From: Lithospermum erythrorhizon
Lineage: Eukaryota; Streptophyta; Magnoliopsida; Boraginales; Boraginaceae
Length of the DNA: 64,000 nt
Direction of reading: 5' to 3'
Assembly: GCA_019722365.1 (NCBI GenBank)
Contig: JADFUC010000092.1
Location: forward strand, 186,001-250,000
Both the position numbers and the translations under genes were made by a program. Shown here piece after piece: positions 12,002 to 23,200 of this stretch (positions are counted from its first letter, which is position 1; each line of letters starts with the position of its first letter). The notes under the pieces were generated by a model. The model made no database searches, was not told where the DNA came from, and saw only the letters and a list, made by a program, of their open reading frames with translations.

Positions 12002-12420
12002 GATGATTTGTCTTCCATGTTGTAGGAGTGCACGCCGATTTTGGGGGTGAGACCAAGTTTCAACATTTGCTCTGCTCTCGCTTCGATTTTTATAGACACT
12101 ACTTGCTTTGGATCAACTAACAAATGAATCAAGTGTGTGATTTATATGTAGTGACTGATCGAAGATATTATGAAGGCGAGGAAATGAAAAGTGGATCATG
12201 TTGATAAGATGTTATTGAGATGAATAACCCCAAAAGAAAGAAAAATTTATCATGATAAGTATAGGAATAAATTAATGATGAATAAATAATGTTGAGTTTG
12301 CATATATATGATGATATGAATTATAAGTCTTTACTAATAGCGATTGACGTAATTTTACACTATGACCGAAGGATGAAGGCATCAGCTTGTCATGATGTAA
12401 TTATGAGGGTATCATGTTGA

Positions 12421-12478
12421 GAGAGAGAGAAGTGTGAACATATTGAAGAGAGAGAGAGAAGTGTGAACATATTGAAGA
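12421..12478. repeat. Tandem duplication, about 28 bp unit
   Basis: The unit GAGAGAGAGAAGTGTGAACA followed by TATTGAAG occurs twice head to tail. Confidence 0.85.
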
Positions 12479-12500
12479 ACTTGTTGAATAAAATTAAAAG

Positions 12501-12563
12501 AGACCAGAAAAATGATTGTATACTAATGGAAAAGAGGCCAGAAAAATGATTGTATACTAATTG
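12501..12563. repeat. Tandem duplication, 34 bp period
   Basis: AGACCAGAAAAATGATTGTA and its continuation TACTAATGGAAAAG repeat as AGGCCAGAAAAATGATTGTA with TACTAATTG. Confidence 0.85.
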
Positions 12564-12974
12564 TTGATAGTCGAATTGATGGGGCTAGGATAATACTTGT
12601 CGATTTATTGGTGAGCATGGGAAATTTAAAAAAAAAATTCAAGTTTATTAATTTTGAAAATATTCAATGGAGGTTTGATGTAGTGATTAGACACTCACTT
12701 GTAAGGATAAAGATTAAGGTTCAAACTTCAACCGTTACATTAAAAAAACTTTGATAATGTTCAACAAGGAAAAAATGAACTTGGCCAATGGCAAGGGTTT
12801 AATTCCTAGAAAAGGAATGAGAATAAATTTTTAAAATAAATTATGGGGAGAAAACCAAACAAATTTTACATAAGTGGACCTTTTGGTAGGAATATTTCCA
12901 ATAAGCGTAAGATTTGGTGATCAGTTTTTGTGTGTGTATGGTATAAGAAGAAAGAAAGTCTTTAATGAGATACA

Positions 12975-13110
12975 GTAATTTATGGAGTCCTGGACAAGGC
13001 AAATGAGATTATTACCCAAGAATTCTCTAATACTCCCTCTATGTAATTTATGGAGTCCTGGACAAGGCAAATGAGATTATTACCCAAGAATTCTCTAATA
13101 CTCCCTCTAT
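12975..13110. repeat. Perfect tandem duplication, 68 bp unit
   Basis: 12975-13042 and 13043-13110 are identical head-to-tail copies starting GTAATTTATGGAGTCCTGG and ending CTCCCTCTAT. The second copy ends where a Stowaway-like sequence (CTCCCTCTATTCTAAAAATC) continues, so the first copy's CTCCCTCTAT is a duplicated MITE end. Confidence 0.93.
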
Positions 13111-13215
13111 TCTAAAAATCGTACACTTAAAAAAAAAATTATACACCTTCCGTTTTTTTATAGTTGTCATTTTAGCAATTTTTTATTTTTTTATAATTGT
13201 CATTTTAACATAACA
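13091..13215. mobile_element. Stowaway-like MITE end(s), fragmentary
   Basis: TACTCCCTCTATTCTAAAAA and the nearby CCTTCCGTTTTTTTATAG with GTTGTCATTTTAGC resemble the ends of two plant Stowaway MITE families. No matching opposite end was found, so these look like fragments. Confidence 0.4.
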
Positions 13216-13454
13216 AATAGTTTTTTTTACATTTTAAATATACTTTTTGACTACTTTTTCTCTTCAAATAAACAACCAACCAATGATATTGTTTAAATTG
13301 ATTGTCATTCTACATTTTCACGCATCTTTCGATTAAGGTTTTTTATTTTCCTTGGCGCAAGAAAGCTAAACGATAACTAAAAAAAAAACATGTGAGTATT
13401 AAATTCACTGGACATTACAAGAATTCGAACATGATCTCGTTTATCATGGTGAAT

Positions 13455-13586
13455 ATACCATGACTACTACTAGGCTAATGCTAATGATTCATTCAAAATT
13501 ATACCATCACTACTAGGCTAATCCTAATAATTCATTCAAAATTATACCATGACTACTAGGTTAATCCTAGTGATTCATTCAAAATT
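13455..13586. repeat. Three-copy tandem repeat, 43-46 bp unit
   Basis: Copies at 13455-13500, 13501-13543 and 13544-13586 start with ATACCATGACTACTA or a one-base variant and end with ATTCATTCAAAATT. The first copy carries one extra ACT. Confidence 0.9.
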
Positions 13587-13589
13587 AAT

Positions 13590-16255
13590 TTAATTTTATT
13601 AATTGACACTCATAACTTTGATTTAAATTAAAATTATCATATTAATAGTAAATAAATATGATTGATTCAACAGTCGCGCGGTTCAAAAATCTAGTCTGGG
13701 CTTATAATGCCACCAAGGTAAACTTTACATTTTTGATTTTTTAGTTGTTATATTAACCTTGTCGATTTTCAAAATAAATTTTAATCATGAATTATCTGTT
13801 AATTATGTAATGAAAATTAATAGAACTAATATCATGAAATAATTTGAAGTACAAACTAAATAACATATCAATTTTATATTTCTTAGAGTAAAAAATACAA
13901 TAAAAGTGTATTTGGCTAAATCTATCCTATATGTAATTGGAAAATGGGATAATTAGATGTTATTTCTGAAGCCCCATAATCTTTTTATAAACAACCAACA
14001 AGTGATTGTCCAAATTAAAAAAATAAACACTATGCATTTTTTAACTTTTCACCATGTATTCTTTTAGATAAATTTAATTATTTCATTCCTATTATTCTTG
14101 CCATGTATTTTCTTTCTAAAATTATTATCACAAAAGATATTTTTATATGATATTTGTGACAAGACTAATTTAATGCGTTAATGAACTTTAATGAGTCACT
14201 AATTTTTTGAATGAGCATCGACTAAACAAAGAATTAGTTCGCACAGGTCACGACTGTGCAAGAATTACTAGTACTATATTAAAGATGAATCCAAATTTTT
14301 TCATTCATCTTTTATTAAAAGAGTCCATTTTTAAATGAGAACATAAACTTTACGAAAATAAAAGTATAAAATTGATTAATAAATAGTATTATGACACAAA
14401 ATAATTAATTATTTTAAGATAAGATTAATAAAAGTATAAAATTAATTATAAACTTTACCGATAAGTAGCACAAAGTAATTAAAATGAATACGGTAGATAT
14501 TTGGAAGCATTCTACATTCTCATCTGGCAACTCGCATACACCAACCAATTATACCGTTGGGCCCAAACATGATACGATTACGGAGTAGGATAGAAGTGAA
14601 GCAGTGTAATAGGTGGACGTTATTTTCATTCTTGGAATGTATGATCATCATTTCAGAAAAAGACCTCCTATCCTCACTTCCTATATCTACACCCAAATAA
14701 TGTTTTTCAGCTATCAAAGTACTATTTTATCCCTCATCCCCAATTTTTAACTGTAGAATATTTCTGTGAATAACGTTTAGCTAGAACAGATTCTTTATAC
14801 TAGAACCTCTTGTATAAATACCTAACATATAAGTAATATGTTGATAAGTGTACTATTTAATATACGGGTCCCACAAAAATAAGGGATTAATTACTTCAAC
14901 TTTTTATTACAAGGAAATACGTGTATTCATGTCTGTAGTTGTGTCAGGATCCGGTACATGTGATCTCATGCCTTGTTTAGCCATAGCCGCTCTCATGAGT
15001 ATAATTCCGATGGTGCAGATTACAAATTTTTTTCTAAAACGAACTCGTTTTATTCGATTTTTTTTAAATTAGGCCAAAACGTAGTCGTTTTAAAACTTAA
15101 CATTTACCTCCATTTAATCACACGATTTATCCACTATTCTGCAACTAAAGTTGTTATCGAGTCAAGACAAGCCCGAAAGGAGAATTTTTTTATCGACACG
15201 GTGTTGGCTCAAAGGAATGAAGTGTACAAAAATAATATAGATTAACATTAATTGTTGTAGATAAATTGGTCCTTCACATTAATTGGAATACTAAACTATA
15301 ACAAAATAGGAACTACTTCTAAATGTAGGATTTGAAGGATGACGAGATATAAAATATGATAATTATCTTGGATAGAGTAGGAGAGTAGAATTAAAAAATG
15401 AAAAGAGTAATTTTTTTAGGAGGCTTGTACTCCGTATTTAATATTGGGTACTACTGTATATATGAAGTATTCGATATTACATTTAACATTTTTTATTGAT
15501 AAAAAAAGACTACCAACTACACTGTAATAATATCTAAAAGTAAAAAATGAATAAAGATAAGGATCTTTTCAGATTTTGAACCTTGGCCAGCACTCACTTA
15601 CCTTCATCTGTCTACCAACTAATTCTGGTGGTGCAATGTTTTATTATATCATATGTTAAATTGTGATGGTGCAATTGCATAGGTCCGGCACTACGTTTAG
15701 CAATCCGTAACGCGAAATTCCAAAAAATTTATTATTGTACTGCAACGTTGTGTAGCACTACGATACTCTCACAAGCGCTAAACCACTATTACATTGTTAT
15801 TTACCGTTATCGACAACATTGATGTAATGTTCGAAAGTTAAATTAGAATTCCACTACACACCTCGAGCCTTTTCACTACACTTATCATTGACTTTTCTTC
15901 TTCAAATTAGTTCTCAGCCATTTTTTTCCCTGATTGTTCTTGGGTATGTTTATGTTTCATTTGCATAGTTGTTGTAAGTATATAAAAATGTGAATTTCTT
16001 GAATTTTGATTAAGGCTTCTTCAAATCATGCCTGACATTGTTATTTTTCCGATTAATAATCTACGTAATACAAAAGGCTACCGCCTCGCCGTATCGCCAT
16101 GGTTTTTTAGGCATCATCGCCGCGGACCGCCATTCGCCATTGACAACCGGAGTATATAGATATGTGTGTGCATTTGTGTGTTGGTTCATTGTTTGGCTAA
16201 GAAAATATAAAAAGAATTGCAGACGAGTTGTGCTAAAATACTATGTTTTTGTTGC
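13590..16255. other. AT-rich intergenic region, no supported gene
   Basis: Several short frames (for example 14520-14717 and 14848-15245) carry no domain and look like chance. Homopolymer and A/T-rich stretches dominate. The right end, from about 15895, begins to resemble the first intron of the phosphatase gene downstream. Confidence 0.5.
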
Positions 16256-16396
16256 ACGAGCGTGCAGAATTTCTAGCCGAGTGTGGTGGTTCGGAAGTTG
16301 TTCAACATTAGTGACAAATGCTCTGATTTCAGCACGGATACTAATTCAGTTCTAACCATTGTATCCTGAGAATTAGTTGCTTTCTGAAGATCCTAA
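16256..16396 (+). pseudogene. Broken duplicate of the exon 2 region of the phosphatase gene
   Basis: 16268-16354 repeats exon 2 of the downstream phosphatase (17514-17619), including the acceptor context CGTGCAG and the run GTGTGGTGGTTCGGAAGTTG. The third codon, Trp in the gene (TTC TGG), is here TTC TAG, a stop; the acidic DSDSGSDSD part of exon 2 is lost after about 85 bp. The shared TCTGAAGATCC near 16384 may be a remnant of exon 3. The intronic lead-in (ATATGTGTGTG...GTGTGTTGG, TTGATTAAGGCTTCTTCAA) also recurs, so the duplicated unit reached into intron 1. The copy cannot serve as an in-frame alternative exon. Confidence 0.85.
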
Positions 16397-17290
16397 GCAC
16401 ATACGGGTAGAGAGCAAATCTGGTTTAAGAAAATTGTGTTTGCACAAGTCTTGATTGATGTTTCGCATATTTAATTTTCTAGCTAAAATCCTCTATTATT
16501 CTTCTGTGTTCAACGTTATTACACACTTGATAATCAAAGGTAATTGACATAAAGGATGATGCATTTCCTCCTCTTTTACGACATTCTATCATATGACGAT
16601 GTGACACAACATACACCATAAGTTACATCACCACCCACATATAAGCATGGCTGTTATACACACACCCATATAAGCCCACGCATCACCACGACCACCCACT
16701 CCCAAACCCGACAAACTGTGCTCATGTAGTTAGGAAGGCTTCTCCACAAGTTACCGCAACAAAAGACAAGTAAAACATTCTTTCATCATAATTCACCCAA
16801 GTATATGAAATGCTTAATTGATAATGATACAGAAAAGTATCAACAACCTCTAATAAAAAAAATTGCTTCATCCACAAAAAAAAAACTGTCTACTTAAATT
16901 CTCCGTCAAAATTATAAAACTTTATAACCTTAAAATTATCATGCTAATAGTAAAGTACATTACAAACACTAACATTTCATATGTTTTAATATTTAAAAAT
17001 TCTACAACATATATAAAAAAACTTCAACTTGAATTCAAATTTATAAAGGCAAGCATCAAAATTCATATCTTTTTATGGAATTCACAAGGTCCATTTTAAT
17101 ATGTACAACATAACTATTACACTGGTATTTTGAATTAGGGGCAAAATAGTGATTTAACTCCTGTCCCTTTCTTTTAGCTCTTGCAGTTGAACAACAAACA
17201 CACCTTTAACTCACTTGATTATTCCATTCTGAATTTGAGGCTCAGATTTTGATTGAATTTTGACTAGTATTTATTTTGGTTGAATTGAAC
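16397..17290. other. Spacer between the exon duplicate and the phosphatase start codon
   Basis: AT-rich, with a C/A-rich patch at about 16640-16710. It should contain the promoter and 5' UTR of the phosphatase gene; no TATA box stands out with confidence. The frame at 16863-17099 has no recognisable domain. Confidence 0.5.
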
Positions 17291-20200
17291 ATGTCCATGC
17301 GTCGTAATTCAGCCCCTCATCGACAACAATCTCAGGTACTCAACAGTAAAATAAACAACTTAAGCCCTAATTAGTTCCCTGTTTCTGTGAATTGCTTCAA
17401 TTTTGATCAAGGTTTCATTTGTATATAGATGTGTGTGTTGGCTCATTGTTTTCTATTTTATAGATTTGTATTTTGATTAAGGCTTCTTCAATACTGTGTT
17501 TTGGTGCGTGCAGAATTTCTGGCGGCGTGTGGTGGTTCGGAAGTTGTTCAACATTAGCGACAAGGGCTCTGATTTCAGCGCGGATACTGATTCAGATTCT
17601 GGCTCCGATTCTGATCAAGGTGGACCAATCTAATAATGTGTGTGTATATATTCACTTGTTTTCTTCTTATTTGCTAATTTGTCATATTTTACGGCAATAC
17701 AGAGATTGCCAATGTGCCTAAGGAATCACGGTTGAAGAAAGTCTCTGAAGATCCAGTAGATGAGATTCCTCCTTTTAGTAAGTTATTTCAACCCATCATT
17801 TCTGTTTCAGAAGCTTCAAATATAACTTGGACCTTTCACTGCTTCATACGCGATCATTAATCATCATTATAGACTTGTTGTTTAAGCATTAAATATATGT
17901 CTGGAAATCAATTGCTCTATGATGGTGATGTCTATTGACTTCTTTTCTTGTTGATTTTTATGTTGGAGGCTACTTAATTTAAGACTGTCTGGGTGGTTAT
18001 CATATTACTTGAAAATTTACAGTTTTGAATTAAGTTAGTGAAAAAATTGTACTGCATCTTATTCATAACAATCAATATGATTTATAAGGATCAATATGAA
18101 TTATTACAAATTTCCAAAGATATTCTAATTTATTTTAGAAGTGGGAAACCAAGGCCCACAATAGTCTGCAAACCATCAACTACCATCTATGAAATCCACA
18201 AAGTGGAACTTGAAATCTGCAAACCAGGCGAAATTCATACTCAGAACATCTCATCAAGAGAGGCTTTGAAGTAACGTGTCATAGAACTAGTCTTCAAGCT
18301 ATTGCCATACTATGGCTTGTTACGAATGTTATTATGTCTTTCTTAGTTGCTTTAATATAATGTGTTTTCGCATTAAGGAATCAGGGTATGTTATGTTCTC
18401 AAAATTGAATCACTAATTTTTAGTAAAATTTTAGACCTTTGTGATATTGCTTTGAACAATCCAAAATAAAGGAAGCTTGATTATGTGAAGAAGAGGGGTT
18501 CTCTCAATTGGTCTTAATGTGTTTTCTTTTGCAAGGTCTTATGCTTTGTAGTTGAGTAATTAATACTTTGAATAGGAGCTCGTCCAAGGATCAGGAGGCG
18601 AAACTCAGAAACATTAAGGGCTCAATACATTAACACAAAAGAAATTAGGTATGTGTCAGATATGCTAATCATCAATCTAACTGCCTTGTTTGTTTGGATG
18701 TATTGCTAGCTTATGAAATCTATCTATCTCAATAACAGAACCTGAAACCCTTTGTATCCTTAGGGTGTGTGCCGCCACATGGAACGTTGCAGGAAAATTC
18801 CCTCCTGATGATCTAGACATTGATGGTTGGTTAGATATTAAGAAGCCTGCTGACATCTATGTGATTGGGTAAGTTGTATATACATATTCAAATGTCTTTG
18901 TTTGGCTCTTTTTTTTGGAATTTGACTTAAGCATGACTAAATTTGTATCTCTAGTTTCTAACCCTGTTTTACAGTACTTCATAAGAATGTCAACCTTCAA
19001 TAAGATTATCAACTATGTTGTGATCAAAGATTCTTTGACACAACGCTATTGAATTCCCAAGCCTTTTGATTTCTGAGATTTTTTTATTTTATTTTATATA
19101 TACATGCGTACATTCATAGTTTCATACATAGTTACATACATACAATTATACAGTTTATGTGACAAATTGACAATTCATTAATCTACCTTTGCAGCCTTCA
19201 GGAGATTATTCCATTAAGTGCTGGAAACATTTTTGGTTCAGAAGATAACCGCCCAGTTTCGAAATGGGAAAACATCATTCGTGAAACTCTCAGCAAAATA
19301 CCACCTGTCAACAAATATAAATGCTACAGTGATCCACCGTCTCCATCGAGGTTCAAACCATTGGACGATGCCCCTGATATTGAAGATGAGATTCTACTTG
19401 AATCAGATAGTGAAGATGAGAACGAAATCGATCCGACAAATAATAGTGAAGTGCCAAAATTTATTGAAGACCTTGCTGTTGAGTTGCCTGCAAGAGAAAT
19501 AGATGAATCTTTGTTGCCTATCTATAAAAAAACGACAGTCCTAAAAGTGATGCAGAGGCAGTTTTCATCTCCAGAAAGGTTGGAAAGGTTAAATTACTCG
19601 AGCACTAGCAAGTGCAAAGAAGATGTGGAAGAGTCTTGCACCATGTTCAACCGTAAATTACTTAAAACTCTGAGTGGCACAGAGAGAATTGGTTTAAGCT
19701 GGCCAGAACGTCCATTAGATCTTCTGGCACAACGTATGCTCGAGTTGCCTAATTCCTTTAAATCGGTCAAATCATTCCAAGGATCAAAATCACTCAAAGC
19801 ATCAAAATCATTCAAAGCATACAGTTCTTTGAGGTCATGCATGGATGATGAAGATAGAGCTCATTCCAATTCAACTTTTCTTGAAGACCTGGATCTTGAT
19901 TCAGTAATAAATAGGAGAAGAAAGTCACCGTATGTGAGGATAGTAAGTAAGCAGATGGTCGGAATTTTCTTGACAATTTGGGTTCGTCGGAGCTTGCGAA
20001 AACATATACAAAACTTGAATGTATCCACTGTCGGTGTTGGTGCTATGGGATACATCGGAAACAAGGTTCGACTCCTAATCTAATTGTGGTTTACAAGTTT
20101 TTCTCTTCATAGTCCCGTTAGCAGTTTCCTGATGTAGAACTTGACATTTCTAAAAGAAAAAATGTTGCATTGTTGTTTTATATTCAGGCCATAGTAGTTA

Positions 20201-23200
20201 TGAGAAAGGCAATTTCACAGGGTTATCACTACTTTCTAGATATATTTTGGTCACTTTTGGAATACGCATACATCGAAGAATTTAAAATTTCACATATTAG
20301 AGCTAATCTTGGAGTTTAAAAGATCAGCAGTAGACATTTGGAAGCATAATGTATTAATCTCTGTACTTTTGAATGGGACTTGGTGTTACATAAAATTCAT
20401 GAAACTTGAAAAGTGTTCCCTTGACTATTTTGTGAAACCTTCCCCAACATCATAGTTATTTGGGACCTTTTTAACATAAGATCTACCAGTATAATCAATT
20501 TTTACATCACAAATATGCTATTTACATAGGAATCTCATTTTTCAATATTGTTCTGGTGGATCCAATACAATGTAAGAATGTGGTCTAGTCAGAGTTTAAT
20601 ATGACAAGGACCTAAATTGAAACATCTTAAAGTGATATCATAGTAACTAGTACCTTCTATCTATTTTCCATGTGAAGAGAAGTTGTTTATTAGAAAGATA
20701 GATAGGTGTGTACAGATAGATGTGAACATAGACAAATAGTGATGTAGCGGACTGGATGTCGCTACAAAGAGCTTGTAGCATACTGCATGTTTGTAGCAAG
20801 CTCTACAGCCACTATTGTGCAGATAGCATAGGACTATTATAGTTAGCTACAAGCATTTTTGGATTTTCATAGCTATAGTACTTCTCTTTTGTTGCCTTTT
20901 TTCCATTATTGAAGAATATTCACCAGTTATGAATCTAGCTCTTTGAAGTTAGAAGGGAAGAAATATTATTAGGTTTAGTCAGATACTCGGACATTAATCT
21001 CTGGAAAAGAGGATTGTCATTTATGCTTGGTGATTTAGAATATATCTCTATCTTTATGAATAAGGATGCATTACTTTTTTCATTTCTTTATTTTAGTTGA
21101 CATCTATCACATGATCATGCATCATTATCTTATTCTATAACTGAAATTTTGAAAGTATTGTATTGTGTGGTACAAGTGATTCTAGTGACCATCTCACTAC
21201 TTGCTTCGTTGTTATAGCATTGAAAACCTTTTACGCTATCCTTTGCTATCCAATATTCAAAACTATGGGACCTGATTGCAAATTTAAGTTTTGATATTGT
21301 TCAATTTTCATTTCCAATTCTTTAAGTCGTTTTAATTTTCTTTTACTGTTCAGGGATCAATTTCAGTTCGCATGTCCATCTATCAGACTCTTTTCTGTTT
21401 CATTTGTACTCATCTAACATCTGGAGAGAAAGATGCTGATTTTGCCAAAAGAAATGCTGACGTGCATGAAATACTTCGGAAGACACACTTCAATTCCTCT
21501 GAGGTTGAACTTCCTACAAGCATCTATAACCATGAGTAAGTGAACTATACCTTGTTCGCTTCATTGGTTTGTTTTCCTTACTCTATAAATACCATTTTCT
21601 GTTTCTGACAATGGAACTATATTTATCTGATGCCATACATGTCCATTTTCTCCAAGCTTGATTGGAATGACAAGTTTTTGCCTGTTAGTGTTACTGGTAT
21701 AATTCAGTCAAAAAAACCTTGAAATCGAATAGTTACCCTTTTTAAGGCATATTTTGTTTTTACCTGCGCCTTTAACCATATAGAAAAATACAGGAATATG
21801 TGATCATGAAGTTAACATGTCCATGACAGCTAAGTTCAACATTTTATTTCCTAAGCATAGAAGTAAATGCGGCTTATAGTTGAAATTCATAAATCGACTT
21901 ACACTTCCGCTATGAGTCTCCTATGAACTTTTCGAAATCAACATTTTATTTCCTAAGTGTAAGATCTTATCCTCCACTTTTAGTTAATTTTGAGCAATTC
22001 AGTTGTCTGGCAACTATCTTTCATGCAGGAGGATACTATGGTTAGGTGATCTAAATTATCGTATTAACTTATCCTATGAGGAAACAAGAGAATTAATTTC
22101 CAAAAAGGACTGGACGAAGTTAGTTGAGCATGATCAGGTATATTGCTCTTTTTGCCTTATTTCTTAGAAATAGTAATTTGATACGTGCAACACTTTTTAA
22201 TATTTTATTGATTATATATGTTATTTCTCTATGGTCTTACAAATATTCTTTTTATTTGAAAGTTGATATGATAATATAACTTGGCTTTTACAATATTACT
22301 AATGAGTGTCTAAAAGTTGATTGTCTTTAGTAGTTGAACTATTGTCATACTTGACATAAAGTTTATACTCTCTTGAATAAAAAGATCCATATTGTTGGTA
22401 GTGTGTTGATTTTGTTTGATCCAACCAATTTTGAAGATATAAATAGTGTTATTTATAGTTGTGATAATAATTATTATCACACATTTGAGTTAGAGATTTT
22501 AGGACTTTGAATGTAAGATTTATTGTCTCAACATATTTCATTATTGTAGATCCATTATACATTGTAGTTGATTTGTCAAGAAGTACAAGTAAGGCCGAAT
22601 CGTCTCATATGTAAAAATAATTAAATACATTTAATTATTTTCGTAAGAGTCATATCACTCTTTTGAGCACCTTTTGCATGAGTCATATCACTCTTTTGTC
22701 AGATTGAAAATCTCCTTGTAATTTAGCTTTACCAAATTATTTATTCAATTTGTAATATGTATTTGTGAGAAAGCTTACCCTTTCAACTATTTCTTAATGT
22801 TGGACATCGTGTGAATTTTTATGTGATGTTGCATTAGTTATTGTTGAAAACTATAATTTATATGTGTTAAATATTTTGTTGCTTAGTTGAAGCACATATA
22901 AGTTTCAATGTGAAAAAATTAATGCATATGCAATAAAATATTATGAGTACTTCAGTAATTTATAATAAAAAAAATCTTAAAAATATGTATTTGAGAATAT
23001 ATATGTTATATGAAAAGATAATGATAATATAAATTAAATAAAATTCTCTGTATTGAAATATTTACTATTGTACTTACAAAAAACAACAATTTAAGCTGAC
23101 ACAAATAAAAAATCATAATGAGAATACAAGATATAGCTTAAGTTCAATTTTTTTTTGAAGGTATATGTGTTATCAGTTGAAAATATGTAAGCTTGGTTAT

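Noticed and set aside
18038..18274. 78-residue open frame in phosphatase intron 3
   Set aside because: Lies between well-supported GT-AG exons that join in frame without it, and no phosphatase motif is present.
20743..20875. GTAGC/GCTAC-rich patch in phosphatase intron 6 as a possible small transposon
   Set aside because: Inverted matches are short and no boundaries or target duplication can be drawn.
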